Assembly (NCBI GenBank): GCA_016928525.1
Contig: JAFGKO010000241.1
Coordinates: 1-64,000 of the forward strand
Source of the DNA: Anaerolineales bacterium
GTDB lineage: Bacteria > Chloroflexota > Anaerolineae > Anaerolineales > Villigracilaceae
Direction: 5' to 3'
DNA: 64,000 bases
The position numbers were made by a program, and so were the translations under genes. A model generated the notes under the pieces. That model was not told the origin of the DNA. It worked only from the letters and a program-made list of their open reading frames with translations, and did no database searches. This document shows positions 26,133 through 35,184 of the stretch, piece after piece. Within the stretch, counting starts at the first letter, position 1; every line of letters begins with the position of its first letter.

Positions 26133-28454
26133 ATGCCTGTCAGTAAACCCAAATCCCCTCCCAAGCGTTCTTCCAAAGGCAAGGGCAGGACGGTTACACC
26201 CAAGAAGCAGCCAGCCAAACCAGCTGCGCGTCCATCGCAAAAGAAACAACCGCCTCCGCCGCCTGTACGCACGCCATCGTTTTGGGAAACGCTGTCCATC
26301 GATCGCCGCTTGGATGTGATCGGTGTTGTGCTGGCATTGGCCGGACTGCTGATGCTTTTGAGCCTGATCTCTGCACAGCGTAGCGCACTGACCGGCGGCC
26401 TGGTCCGGTTTCTGGGACAGGTCTTCGGCTGGGGTGTTTACATCCTGCCTGCCGGGCTGATCGGGATCGGCGTGTGGTTGGTGTTGCGCAACATCGAACG
26501 CGTTCCGACCTTTTCGATAGAACGTGTCATCGGCGTAATCCTGCTGTATTTCTGGTTGCTGACGGCCATGCACGCTATCATCGCCGCGCCCGAACTGGCC
26601 GAGCAAGCCGCCCTGGATGGGGTTGGTGGCGGCTATTTTGGCAGCCTGTTCGAACGAATGTTGTGGCTTGGCTTGGGTTCAGGGGGTGCGATTGTCGCCA
26701 TGATCGCCTGGGTGTTGATCGGCCTGGCGCTGACCCTGGACGTTTCTATCCGTGAATTGTTCAAGTGGGTGGGTCCGCTGGCAAGCCGGCTGCGTCAGGC
26801 CCTGGCGCGTCCGGTAACATCTTCCCAGCCCCCACTGGGTGGAATCGATGTACAGGCCAACGGGTATACGCCTATGCAACGTCCGCCTGTCCCGGTGCGT
26901 GTGCCACAGGCGGGGGAATCTCAGGTAGGCGCACCGGTCACAACCACCAGCAGCGGGGGACCGGTGATCGAGTGGGTCTTGCCGGCCGTCACAGCTATTT
27001 TGGAGGAAGGCAGTGCACCGGCGGTCAATGAAGAGTACATCCAGCAGCGCGCGCGCCTGATCGAAGACACGCTGGCCTCCTTTGGCGCGCCAGCGCAGGT
27101 GGTGGAGATCAGCCGGGGGCCGTCTGTCACCCAGTTTGGTGTAGAGCCGCTCTTCGTCGAGACAAGGAGCGGGCGCACGCGCGTGCGCGTCAACAAAATC
27201 GCTTCCCTGGCCGATGACCTGGCGCTAGCCCTGTCCGCGCCGCGCATCCGCATCCAGGCGCCGGTGCCGGGCCGGGGCTTTGTCGGGATCGAAGTGCCCA
27301 ACGAAGAAATGACGCTCGTGGCGCTACGCGATATCCTCGAAAGCGAGATTTTCCAGCGCAAGCGTTCTTCGCTGAGTTTCGCTCTAGGGCGTGATGTGGC
27401 CGGTTTACCGCAAGTTGCCACGTTGGCTACGATGCCACACCTGCTCATCGCGGGCACTACTGGCTCCGGCAAGTCGGTGTGTGTCAACTCGATTCTCACC
27501 AGCTTCCTGCTGCACAACACCCCGGATGACTTGCGCCTGGTATTGGTGGATCCCAAACGCGTGGAGTTGACCAGCTATAACGGCATCCCACACCTGCTCG
27601 CACCGGTAATCGTCGAAGTCGACCGCGTAGTGGGCGCGCTGCAATGGATGACGCGCGAGATGGACAAACGTTATCATACCTTCGCCAGGATCGGCGCGCG
27701 CAACATCGACGATTACAACACGCGCATGCAGATGCGGAATGGAAAAAAATTGCCCTCTCTGGTGATCGTGATTGACGAACTGGCGGACTTGATGATGATC
27801 GCGCCGGACGAAACCGAGCGGACGATCACGCGTCTGGCCCAACTCGCGCGCGCTACTGGTATCCATATGATCCTCGCCACCCAGCGTCCTTCCGTAGATG
27901 TAGTCACCGGTCTGATCAAAGCCAACTTCCCAGCCCGCGTTGCCTTTGCGGTGGCTTCCAACACTGACAGCCGTGTCATCCTCGACCAGCCGGGCGCCGA
28001 ACGCCTGTTGGGGCGTGGTGACATGCTCTACCAGGCGCCGGATGCTCCCGCGCCCGTGCGCTTGCAGGGCGTCTTTGTCTCTGACCCGGAGATCCAGCGT
28101 CTGGTGGATTTCTGGCGTGCGCAGATGGGCGGTGCCAGTCCCTATGCGACAGCAGGTGTGCCAGTGGATGCGCCCTTGCCGTCTGGCGTGCCGCTAAAAC
28201 AGCAGGCGCTATGGGAGGAAATGCAGAAAGAAGAGGAGAGCGATCCACTCTATCGCGAAGCGGTTGATCTGGTGCGCCGCGAGGGACGTTGCTCTGTGTC
28301 CATGTTGCAACGCCGCTTGCGGATCGGTTACACGCGCGCCGCCCGTCTGGTGGATGTCATGGAAGAGAAAGGGATTGTCAGCCCGCCAGAGGGGAATACC
28401 CAGGTTCGGCAAGTGCTGGATTACGGTCCCGCCGCACCCCCAAAAGAATCCTAA
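26133..28454 (+). CDS. ftsK: FtsK/SpoIIIE-family DNA translocase
   Basis: Hexameric pump that moves chromosome ends across the division septum. 773 residues: a Lys/Pro-rich N-terminus (KPKSPPKRSSKGKGRT), about four transmembrane helices (roughly 60-210), a linker, then the alpha/beta motor. Walker A is GTTGSGKSVCVN (near 441), Walker B is LPSLVIVIDELADLMM, followed by ATQRPSVDVVTGLIK. The last 65 residues form the DNA-reading winged helix gamma (EAVDLVRREGRCSVSMLQRR, YTRAARLVDVMEEKGIV). Length is close to the short SpoIIIE-like form. No ribosome site is clear before the ATG. Confidence 0.95.
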   Translation: MPVSKPKSPPKRSSKGKGRTVTPKKQPAKPAARPSQKKQPPPPPVRTPSFWETLSIDRRLDVIGVVLALAGLLMLLSLISAQRSALTGGLVRFLGQVFGWGVYILPAGLIGIGVWLVLRNIERVPTFSIERVIGVILLYFWLLTAMHAIIAAPELAEQAALDGVGGGYFGSLFERMLWLGLGSGGAIVAMIAWVLIGLALTLDVSIRELFKWVGPLASRLRQALARPVTSSQPPLGGIDVQANGYTPMQRPPVPVRVPQAGESQVGAPVTTTSSGGPVIEWVLPAVTAILEEGSAPAVNEEYIQQRARLIEDTLASFGAPAQVVEISRGPSVTQFGVEPLFVETRSGRTRVRVNKIASLADDLALALSAPRIRIQAPVPGRGFVGIEVPNEEMTLVALRDILESEIFQRKRSSLSFALGRDVAGLPQVATLATMPHLLIAGTTGSGKSVCVNSILTSFLLHNTPDDLRLVLVDPKRVELTSYNGIPHLLAPVIVEVDRVVGALQWMTREMDKRYHTFARIGARNIDDYNTRMQMRNGKKLPSLVIVIDELADLMMIAPDETERTITRLAQLARATGIHMILATQRPSVDVVTGLIKANFPARVAFAVASNTDSRVILDQPGAERLLGRGDMLYQAPDAPAPVRLQGVFVSDPEIQRLVDFWRAQMGGASPYATAGVPVDAPLPSGVPLKQQALWEEMQKEEESDPLYREAVDLVRREGRCSVSMLQRRLRIGYTRAARLVDVMEEKGIVSPPEGNTQVRQVLDYGPAAPPKES

Positions 28455-28475
28455 CCGTTATTTTTTATCTCCCTA

Positions 28476-29237
28476 TCATCGTTGAATCCAAAAAGAGTTG
28501 GCAATGGATTCGATCGTTGATCGGTAACTTCCGAATTCTTCTCGTCCGGTTCGGAAGGTGATGGACCACATTGTATTGTCTACCTGGATCACATACGTGG
28601 CTATCGTGACATAAACTTCCACGTCTTCAGCTGGGATTTTACTCTCAACAACTAATTTACCTACAGAATAATAATCTTGCTGTGCAACTTGTCGTTCAAC
28701 CAGTCTGGTACTACCATCTGTGGAGTTGTCTACCATATGGTTTAGATAATCGTCCAGAGTGATTACCAGGTCCGGGCTCAGGGTTTCTTTCCCGATAAAC
28801 ATAAATCTGACTGCACTGGTAAATTCCGTATCGAAGGCAAAGAAAGAAATTTCTGGGGTCGCCATCAAGCCCTGGATATCGCTGGCAAAGGCTTCATCAT
28901 CGAATGTCGCTTTGAGTTTTTCCATGATCATTTCGGATGATGTGACAGTATCGCCACCGATATAATTCGCGGGCAACCATATCCTGGCCTGATTGTCTGC
29001 AAACGAGTATTCCTGCCAGTCGGGTATCGGCGTGATAGTCGGCCAAGGTGTAGGGGAAAAGGCAACTGTCGGGCTCGGCTGGAGCGTGTAAGTCGGTTGG
29101 ACCGGTGGTGCAGCGGGAGCGAAGTTTAGCATCGTCGTCCCCAATATTCCTATGACGATGCAAGCAACGAGCGCAAGCGCGGCGAGTATGCCGATTTGAG
29201 CCAAAGTCATTCCGAAGTATCTTTGTCCGGTTTTCAT
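28476..29237 (-). CDS. Hypothetical secreted, membrane-anchored protein
   Basis: A 253-residue protein with one N-terminal transmembrane segment (about 10-38, GILAALALVACIVIGILG). A Pro/Thr linker follows (TLQPSPTVAFSPTPWPTITP), then a beta-rich extracytoplasmic domain of about 175 residues (EYSFADNQARIWLPANYIGG, ISFFAFDTEF, YSVGKLVVESKIPAEDVEVY, NTMWSITFRTGREEF). GAGGAG precedes the ATG. The domain resembles PsbP-like/lipoprotein folds in outline only. It converges on ftsK, with 21 bp between stops. Function unknown. Confidence 0.8.
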   Translation of the reverse strand: MKTGQRYFGMTLAQIGILAALALVACIVIGILGTTMLNFAPAAPPVQPTYTLQPSPTVAFSPTPWPTITPIPDWQEYSFADNQARIWLPANYIGGDTVTSSEMIMEKLKATFDDEAFASDIQGLMATPEISFFAFDTEFTSAVRFMFIGKETLSPDLVITLDDYLNHMVDNSTDGSTRLVERQVAQQDYYSVGKLVVESKIPAEDVEVYVTIATYVIQVDNTMWSITFRTGREEFGSYRSTIESIANSFWIQR

Positions 29238-29263
29238 GGAGTTCTCCTCAAGCGTATATGGAA

Positions 29264-29269
29264 ATTATA
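29264..29269 (-). promoter_or_regulatory. -10 box of the 28476 gene
   Basis: TATAAT on the minus strand, 26 bp before the ATG at 29237. No clear -35 box. Confidence 0.45.
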
Positions 29270-29352
29270 AAGAACTTGTATTACGAGAATAATCGCACAT
29301 TCATTTTAATTTTCTGCTTCGGTGTTTCTCCGGGAATTTCCGTGGTAGATAC

Positions 29353-29404
29353 CCGGATTTGGGGGTGTGAGCGTGCGTACGCACGCTCACACCCCCAAAT
29401 CCGG
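29353..29404. repeat. Perfect 52-bp palindrome
   Basis: The arm CCGGATTTGGGGGTGTGAGC (plus GTGCGT) is followed at once by its exact reverse complement, centred between 29378 and 29379 in GTAC. There is no loop and no mismatch. It lies between the divergently placed secreted-protein gene and the tRNA promoter. Confidence 0.95.
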
Positions 29405-29443
29405 ACCTTTTCACGGCGAATCCTGAAGAACCGCTTCGGTTAC

Positions 29444-29473
29444 TTGGTTCATTTTGTCGAGACATGCTATAAT
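29444..29473 (+). promoter_or_regulatory. Promoter of tRNA-Arg
   Basis: TTGGTT, 18 bp, TATAAT, with TGC before the -10 box. It ends 10 bases before the tRNA. Confidence 0.65.
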
Positions 29474-29483
29474 TTTTGTGCTT

Positions 29484-29555
29484 GCCCTGGTAGTTCAACG
29501 GATAGAACAAGGCACTCCTAAGGCTTAGATGTGGGTTCGATTCCCGCCCGGGGCA
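29484..29555 (+). tRNA. tRNA-Arg, anticodon CCU
   Basis: Acceptor GCCCTGG pairs with CCGGGGC (one T-G), D stem GTTC/GAAC, T stem GTGGG/CCCGC with loop TTCGATT. The anticodon loop is CTCCTAA, giving CCU, which reads AGG. The closing pair of the anticodon stem is an A-G mismatch. CCA is not encoded (discriminator A, then CAA). Confidence 0.9.
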
Positions 29556-29569
29556 CAAAGTTAAATGTG

Positions 29570-29612
29570 CCAGCCAGAGTATCATGGTGACTCTCTGGCT
29601 GGTTCGTTTTTT
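29570..29612 (+). terminator. Intrinsic terminator after tRNA-Arg
   Basis: CCAGCCAGAG and CTCTGGCTGG form a perfect stem, followed by TTCGTTTTTT. The bases from here to the hemA promoter (29613-29805) show no gene or signal I can support. Confidence 0.9.
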
Positions 29613-29805
29613 CATAAAATGTTTTCAGCATCCCGCAAAAGTAAAAATGGAATTGCACATTAGATGGGTTCAATTCAGCGTGCCGGTGTCATTCATCATA
29701 AAACTCATTGACTATTGTCAGAAACCTCGTAAAGAACGAAATTTTCTAACTGTTCACTAAGGAAATCCTTCAAAAATCTACCTCGCAGCTTGTTTGCGTA
29801 TCCGC

Positions 29806-29811
29806 TATATT
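29806..29811 (+). promoter_or_regulatory. -10 box of hemA, leaderless arrangement
   Basis: TATATT ends 7 bases before the ATG at 29819. It would start the haem operon with no 5' leader. Confidence 0.5.
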
Positions 29812-29818
29812 TGGTTCG

Positions 29819-31099
29819 ATGCACATTCTTTCTATCGGACTTAACCACACGACCGCTCCCATAGAATTGCGCGAGCGCCTTTCGTTTGGTGAAGATCAGG
29901 TACGCACTGCACTCGCCCGTATGAGTTGCAGTCATACGGACACCACCTGCAATATGAAAGAGATGGTCATCCTCTCGACTTGCAATCGCATCGAAATTTA
30001 TGTCGCTTCCAACCACAAATCATTCTCCGGGTTGGAAGCGTTTTTGTCGGATGCGCGCGGGGTGCCGGTGGATGGTTTTCATCCGCATCTGTATCGCTTT
30101 GTGGATGCCGAAGCTGTGCGTCATTTGTTGGATGTGGCTGCCGGGCTGGATTCGCTTGTGCTGGGCGAACCACAGATACTCGGTCAGGTGACGCGCGCGC
30201 TGGAACTGGCACGCGGGATCGGCGCTTCTGGTCCGCTTCTCTCGCGACTTTTTCAGGCTGCCATCCACGCCGGGAAACGTGCCCGCACGGAAACAGCCAT
30301 CAGCCGCAACCCGGCTTCGGTCTCCTCACTGGCTGCCAGTCTGTGCGAACGTTCCGCGCACGACATCAAGAAAGCTCAAATTGTCGTGCTCGGTGCTGGT
30401 GAGATGGCAGAACTGGCAGTTGAAGCGTTGCGAAAACGTGGTGCGCATAAGTTGGTCGTAATCAACCGCACTCTGGAACGTGCCCATGCGCTAGCCGCTC
30501 GTTGGAGCGCTGAAGCGGATACTTTCGAGAATTTGGAACGGGCTCTTGTGCGCGCCGACATCTTGATCACATCCACTGGCGCACCCCATACAATAATCGG
30601 CACGGAAATGGTAGACTCGGCCATGCGGCAACGCTCCAAACGTCCGCTGACGCTGGTAGATATAGCTGTCCCGCGCGATGTTGACCCCGATGTAGCCCAA
30701 ATTCCTGATGTGCATTTGTACGATATCGACAATCTCAATGTGCATTTGGAGCAATCGCTGGCGGAGCGTGCCTCTGAAGTGCCATGCGTTGAAGCCATCC
30801 TTGATGAGGAAGAAGGAAAATTCATTGAATTTCTGGCATCGCTCGATATGCTTCCACTCATCAGCGATATGCACCGCAAAGCGGAGGCCATTCGTCAGGC
30901 TGAGCTCAACAAGACCCTGCGCCGTTTACCTGATCTGAGCGAAGCTGAACGTGCCCGCATCGAGGCCTTGACCCAGGCGTTGGTCAAGAAATTATTGGAT
31001 GCACCTACTACCCGTCTGCGGGCGCAGGCCAACACGCCGAATGCGTCGGAGTACGCTAGCCTGACGCGAACGCTATTTGGCTTGTCGACAGGCGATTGA
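29819..31099 (+). CDS. hemA: Glutamyl-tRNA reductase
   Basis: First committed step of tetrapyrrole synthesis by the C5 route: reduces glutamyl-tRNA(Glu) to glutamate-1-semialdehyde with NADPH. 426 residues: IGLNHTTAPIELRERLSF at the start, the catalytic Cys in VILSTCNRIEIYV, GLDSLVLGEPQILGQV, an NADPH fold with VVLGAGEMAELAVEAL and VINRT, and DIAVPRDVDP. The C-terminal dimerisation helices end in EYASLTRTLFGL. It leads a run of haem genes. The product is unstable and is taken up by HemL, encoded at the far end of the same cluster. Confidence 0.96.
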   Translation: MHILSIGLNHTTAPIELRERLSFGEDQVRTALARMSCSHTDTTCNMKEMVILSTCNRIEIYVASNHKSFSGLEAFLSDARGVPVDGFHPHLYRFVDAEAVRHLLDVAAGLDSLVLGEPQILGQVTRALELARGIGASGPLLSRLFQAAIHAGKRARTETAISRNPASVSSLAASLCERSAHDIKKAQIVVLGAGEMAELAVEALRKRGAHKLVVINRTLERAHALAARWSAEADTFENLERALVRADILITSTGAPHTIIGTEMVDSAMRQRSKRPLTLVDIAVPRDVDPDVAQIPDVHLYDIDNLNVHLEQSLAERASEVPCVEAILDEEEGKFIEFLASLDMLPLISDMHRKAEAIRQAELNKTLRRLPDLSEAERARIEALTQALVKKLLDAPTTRLRAQANTPNASEYASLTRTLFGLSTGD

Positions 31100-31123
31100 T
31101 CTTAAACGATCACTGATTACCGA

Positions 31124-32050
31124 ATGAAACTTGTATTTGCTACCCGTCCCTCCGCCCTCGCCCGCTGGCAGACCCAGTGGGTAGTAACCGCCTTGCAGAA
31201 AGCCCATCCTGGCCTGGTCTGCGAGGAAAAGGTCATCACCACACAGGGCGACAGAATCCTCGACAAACCCCTGCCTGAGATCGGCGGCAAAGGACTTTTT
31301 ACACAAGAACTCGAAAGCGAATTACTCTCTGGCGCGGTCCATTGCGCCGTGCATTCCCTCAAGGATTTGCCTGTCGAAAACCCCGATGGTTTAACAATAG
31401 GATGCGTACCGATCCGCACCGAAGTACGGGACGCGCTCATCTCGAAGGATGGTTACACCCTGGAAACTTTACCAAGCGGAGCAGTGGTTGGGACCTCGAG
31501 CCTGCGCCGCGCGGCCCAGATCCTGTCCGCCCGCCCGGACGTGTCCACCGCTTCCCTGCGCGGCAACGTGGATACCCGTCTGCGCAAGGCTTTGGAGGGG
31601 CAATACGATGCCATTATCCTGGCAGGTGCCGGCCTGACCCGCCTGGGATTAGAATCCTACGTTACCCAGTGGCTGCCGCTGGATGTGATGCTGCCCGCGC
31701 CCGGTCAGGGTGCGCTGGCTGTGCAGTGCCGCGCCGATGATGTGGCAACGCTTTCGCTGCTGTCCGTATTGGAAGACGCCCCGACCCGCACCGCTGTAAC
31801 CGCCGAAAGGCAGTTTTTACTCAGTTTGGGTGGAGGCTGTGCAGTGCCGGTGGCGGCGTTTGCAGAACAGATAATTAGAGAACAGAGAGCAGAAATTAGT
31901 CTTGTCGGTCTCGTGAGTTCGCCGGATGGCAAAAAGATTATCCGAGTCGACGGGCAGGGCATTGACCCACTACAGCTTGGCCGCAAACTGGCGCAGGAAG
32001 CCATCGTTCGCGGCGCAGATGAAATCCTGAAACTGGTTGCTGAAAACTGA
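31124..32050 (+). CDS. hemC: Porphobilinogen deaminase (hydroxymethylbilane synthase)
   Basis: Joins four porphobilinogens into hydroxymethylbilane. 308 residues: FATRPSALARWQTQWV (usual RGSxLAxxQ region), GGKGLFTQELE, AVHSLKDLPV, GTSSLRRAAQI, LRGNVDTRLRKL-like LRGNVDTRLRKALEG, and the cofactor-binding Cys in LSLGGGCAVPVAAF. Just after it the stretch AEQIIREQRAEISL is a few residues longer than usual; its DNA (ATTAGAGAACAGAGAGCAG) is of the same type as the TAGAGAG repeats at 36883 and 40028. No strong ribosome site. It starts 24 bp after hemA. Confidence 0.95.
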   Translation: MKLVFATRPSALARWQTQWVVTALQKAHPGLVCEEKVITTQGDRILDKPLPEIGGKGLFTQELESELLSGAVHCAVHSLKDLPVENPDGLTIGCVPIRTEVRDALISKDGYTLETLPSGAVVGTSSLRRAAQILSARPDVSTASLRGNVDTRLRKALEGQYDAIILAGAGLTRLGLESYVTQWLPLDVMLPAPGQGALAVQCRADDVATLSLLSVLEDAPTRTAVTAERQFLLSLGGGCAVPVAAFAEQIIREQRAEISLVGLVSSPDGKKIIRVDGQGIDPLQLGRKLAQEAIVRGADEILKLVAEN

Positions 32051-32055
32051 TACCT

Positions 32056-32850
32056 ATGAAAGTGTTGATTACCCGTCCTCGAAATCAAGCCGACTCATTT
32101 GCTGATGCTCTCAAAGCGGCAGGATTTGAGCCGGTATTTTTCCCGGTCATCGAGATCCGTCCGTTCGAAGAAAACGTGGCTCTGGATCGCGCAATTGAAA
32201 AATTGAGTTGTTACGACTGGGTTGTCTTCACATCTGTGAACGGGGTGGATGCGTTTTTCAGTGTCATTGCGAGGGAGCGAAGCGACCGAAGCAATCTCCT
32301 AATTGACGAGGGGATTGCTTCGCCTTTGGCTCGCAATGACATCGGTCCCAAAATTGCTGCCATTGGCCCCAAAACCGCTCAGTCCCTTGAAGCCCGTGGT
32401 GTAACGCCTGACTTTGTCCCCGATGAATACGTCGCTGAAGCCATCTTGCCCGGCCTGGGTGACCTGCGCGGACGCTGGGTATTGTTGCCGCGCGCCGAGA
32501 TCGCCCGCAAGGCCCTGCCTGAAGCAATCTTGGAAGCAGGTGGTGTAGCCCACGAAATCGCCGTGTACCAGACCCTCCCGGCGGAACCCGATCCGGAAGG
32601 GCTGGCAGCCCTGAAGTCCGGGGTGGATGCGGTCACGTTTACCAGCCCGTCCACGGTGGAGAATTTTGTCGAAATCGTCCGCCGCGCGGGACTCGATCCT
32701 CTGCGTCTTCCAGGAGATCCAAAAATCGCCTGCATTGGCCCGATCACGCAGAAAGCCGCTGAAGAAGCGGGTTTTACGGATTTAACCGTCGCCGAAGAGT
32801 ACACCACCGAAGGTCTTGTGAACTTATTGCGTAATTCGGAGATATTATGA
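32056..32850 (+). CDS. hemD: Uroporphyrinogen-III synthase carrying a repeat-derived segment
   Basis: Closes hydroxymethylbilane with ring-D inversion to uroporphyrinogen III. 264 residues in two alpha/beta domains: [75 protein letters not shown] and [17 protein letters not shown] dispersed palindrome (32262-32341) is read in frame and supplies residues about 69-96 (SVIARERSD ... PLARND), where relatives have a shorter helix. The frame stays open and later motifs are intact, so the enzyme is probably active. Starts 5 bp after hemC; its stop overlaps hemB by ATGA. Confidence 0.93.
   Translation: MKVLITRPRNQADSFADALKAAGFEPVFFPVIEIRPFEENVALDRAIEKLSCYDWVVFTSVNGVDAFFSVIARERSDRSNLLIDEGIASPLARNDIGPKIAAIGPKTAQSLEARGVTPDFVPDEYVAEAILPGLGDLRGRWVLLPRAEIARKALPEAILEAGGVAHEIAVYQTLPAEPDPEGLAALKSGVDAVTFTSPSTVENFVEIVRRAGLDPLRLPGDPKIACIGPITQKAAEEAGFTDLTVAEEYTTEGLVNLLRNSEIL
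32262..32341. repeat. TGTCATTGCGAG family, copy 4, inside hemD
   Basis: TGTCATTGCGAG and CTCGCAATGACA mark the ends; inside, GAAGCAATCTCC pairs with GGGGATTGCTTC. It is the same family as the intergenic copies but lies in frame in a coding sequence. Confidence 0.92.
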
Positions 32851-33893
32851 CAATCGATAATCGTCAATCATCAATCGTCAAACGTCGATTGGTTCGTCCT
32901 CGTCGTCTGCGCCAGAGCGAAGCCCTACGCACCATGCTGCGCGAGACCGAACTGAACGCCCGTGATTTCATTTATCCGTTGTTTGTACGGCATGGAGAAG
33001 GCCGCACGCCGATCATGTCAATGCCCGGTATTGCCCAGCTTTCCGTGGATGAGGCCGTGCGCGAAGCTGAAGTTGCATTCAACTTGGGTATCCCGGCTGT
33101 GATCCTGTTCGGCATCCCAGCTGAGAAGGACCCGGTTGGGCTGGAGAACTTTGCTCCCGATGGGATCGTCCAGCAGGCCATCCGTGCTATCAAGAAAGAA
33201 ATCCCCGAAATGGTGGTGGTGACCGATGTCTGCCTGTGCGAGTACACCGACCACGGGCACTGTGGGATATTAAATGTCGCTCCGGATGGGTTTCAGACCC
33301 GTCCGAGCATGAGCCTGCCCGAAGGCTACGTGCTCAACGACCCGACCCTGGAAGTGCTCGGTAAGGTAGCCGTTTCGCACGCCGAATGCGGTGCAGATAT
33401 CGTCGCCCCCTCCGGCATGATGGATGGTATGGTGGCCGCCATCCGGGATGCGCTGGATGATACTGGCTTCGAGAGCCTGCCTATCCTGTCGTATGCAGTG
33501 AAATATGCCTCGTCGTTCTACGGCCCGTTCCGGGATGCCGCCGAGGGCGCGCCCAAGTTTGGCGACCGCAAGTCCCACCAGATGGACCCGGCCAACGTCC
33601 GGGAAGCGCTGCGCGAAGCGGCCCTGGATGTGGAAGAGGGCGCGGATATGCTGATGGTCAAGCCGGCGTTGGCTTATCTGGATGTCATCCGTACTGTCAA
33701 AGAGACCTTTCCGGAACTGCCGATGGCAGCTTACAACGTCAGCGGCGAGTATGCCATGGTCAAGGCTGCGGCCCAGAACGGCTGGATCGATGAGGCCAAG
33801 GTCACGCTCGAAACGTTGACCGCCATGAAGCGCGCCGGAGCGGATTTGATCATCACCTATCACGCGCTGGATGCGGTGAGGTGGTTGAAATAA
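32847..33893 (+). CDS. hemB: Delta-aminolevulinic acid dehydratase (porphobilinogen synthase)
   Basis: Condenses two 5-aminolevulinates to porphobilinogen. 348 residues: [29 protein letters not shown], the cysteine-rich zinc site [32 protein letters not shown] and [12 protein letters not shown], which contain the two active-site lysines, and [30 protein letters not shown] makes it a zinc type. The first 13 residues ([12 protein letters not shown]) come from an ATCGTCAATCATCAATCGTC repeat, so the native N-terminus may have been replaced. Coupled to hemD by an ATGA overlap. Confidence 0.96.
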   Translation: MTIDNRQSSIVKRRLVRPRRLRQSEALRTMLRETELNARDFIYPLFVRHGEGRTPIMSMPGIAQLSVDEAVREAEVAFNLGIPAVILFGIPAEKDPVGLENFAPDGIVQQAIRAIKKEIPEMVVVTDVCLCEYTDHGHCGILNVAPDGFQTRPSMSLPEGYVLNDPTLEVLGKVAVSHAECGADIVAPSGMMDGMVAAIRDALDDTGFESLPILSYAVKYASSFYGPFRDAAEGAPKFGDRKSHQMDPANVREALREAALDVEEGADMLMVKPALAYLDVIRTVKETFPELPMAAYNVSGEYAMVKAAAQNGWIDEAKVTLETLTAMKRAGADLIITYHALDAVRWLK

Positions 33894-33898
33894 CAACA

Positions 33899-34009
33899 TG
33901 TCATTGGGAGGGCCGCTGGTCGAGTGCGAAGCGTATCGAGACCCGGCCCGAAGCAATCTCCCAACGATTGAGGAGATCGCCACGGATGCTTCGCATCCTC
34001 GCAATGACA
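33899..34009. repeat. Dispersed inverted repeat, TGTCATTGCGAG family, copy 5
   Basis: Begins TGTCATTGGGAG, ends CTCGCAATGACA, and contains a second palindrome GGTCGAGTGCGAAG / CGTATCGAGACC. It starts 5 bp after hemB and reads open in the frame of the next gene. Confidence 0.88.
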
Positions 34010-34030
34010 TTTGAAAGTTTAGGAGTATTA

Positions 34031-35182
34031 ATGACGGTATCAAATTTATCGGAACGCGCCGCCGCCGAGCGGCAATACCAGAACAGTCGCATGGTGCACG
34101 CTGACTTCAACCAGGCCCCCTTTACCATCGCCTGGGAAGTGACCCGCGCCTGCGCCTACGCTTGCGTCCACTGCCGCGCGGACGCCCAGCACCAGCGCGA
34201 CCCGCGTGAATTGTCCACCGAAGAGGCTTTTACCCTGATCGACCGCCTGGCCGATTTTGGCAACAATCCTATTTTGATCTTCACCGGCGGCGACCCGATG
34301 ATGCGCCGTGACCTGACCGATCTTATCGCTTACGCTGCTCAAAAAGGACTACGTTGCTCGCTGACCCCCACCGCCACCGCCCTGCCGACCAGAGAACGTC
34401 TCGAGAAGGTGCGCGATGCGGGCGTCCGGCGAGTGGCACTGTCGCTGGACGCACCCAGAGCGGAGGTCCATGACGAGTTCCGCAAAGTCCCCGGATCCTG
34501 GCAGCGCACGATGGACATCCTGCACCGGGCGCAGGATGTCGGCTTGAGCGTCCAGGTCAACACCACGGTTGCCAAACACAATGTAGACATCCTGCACGAA
34601 ATGGTACCCTTCATCCAGGAAGTCGGCGCGGTGCAATGGTCGGTCTTCTTCCTGGTTCCCACCGGGCGCGCGATGATCGCGCAGATGATCAGCGCCGAGC
34701 AGCACGAGCAGGTCTTCAATTGGCTGTACGACCTGTCACAGAACGCCCCCTTCGACATCAAGGGCACGGCTGCCCCGATGTACCGCCGCGTGGCCATCGA
34801 GCGTAAGAAGGCTGAAGCAGGCGATGGGCCGGTCACCTTCCAGGGAGCGGGCTTCCAGTACGCCGACGGTCTGAACCGCCCCACCAAGGGCGTCAACGAT
34901 GGTAACGGCTTCCTGTTTATCTCGCACATCGGCGAGATCCAGCCCAGCGGCTTCCTGCCCCTCACGGCGGGTCTGGTGCGCGAAAATGACGTGGTGGATG
35001 TTTACCGCAACCACCCACTCTTCAAAGAACTACGCGATTATTCCAGGCTCAAGGGCAAATGCGGTATTTGCGATTATCGCGACGTTTGCGGCGGCCAGCG
35101 TGGCCGCGCTTACGGTATCACTGGCGACTATATGGAAACCGATCCGGCCTGCGCCTATGAACCCAAGGTGAAAGCGGGGTAA
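34031..35182 (+). CDS. Radical SAM/SPASM protein of the haem cluster (AhbD/NirJ-like)
   Basis: A 383-residue radical S-adenosylmethionine enzyme. The cluster motif CAYACVHC (CxxxCxxC) lies in WEVTRACAYACVHCRAD, FTGGDPMMRRDL follows as the GGE-like motif, and the SPASM-type C-terminus has CGICDYRDVCGGQRGRAYG with a further Cys in DPACAYEP. The family is related to AhbD/NirJ, which act on haem-like tetrapyrroles. Its place between hemB and hemQ, with 2 bp to hemQ, ties it to haem. HemQ already decarboxylates coprohaem, so this enzyme may replace it under anoxia or make another haem. The start at 34031 follows GGAGTATTA; earlier codons translate the repeat. Confidence 0.85.
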   Translation: MTVSNLSERAAAERQYQNSRMVHADFNQAPFTIAWEVTRACAYACVHCRADAQHQRDPRELSTEEAFTLIDRLADFGNNPILIFTGGDPMMRRDLTDLIAYAAQKGLRCSLTPTATALPTRERLEKVRDAGVRRVALSLDAPRAEVHDEFRKVPGSWQRTMDILHRAQDVGLSVQVNTTVAKHNVDILHEMVPFIQEVGAVQWSVFFLVPTGRAMIAQMISAEQHEQVFNWLYDLSQNAPFDIKGTAAPMYRRVAIERKKAEAGDGPVTFQGAGFQYADGLNRPTKGVNDGNGFLFISHIGEIQPSGFLPLTAGLVRENDVVDVYRNHPLFKELRDYSRLKGKCGICDYRDVCGGQRGRAYGITGDYMETDPACAYEPKVKAG

Positions 35183-35184
35183 AG

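Noticed and set aside
33881..34030. Fifty extra N-terminal residues of the radical SAM protein
   Set aside because: They overlap the end of hemB and translate repeat copy 5; the ATG at 34031 fits better.
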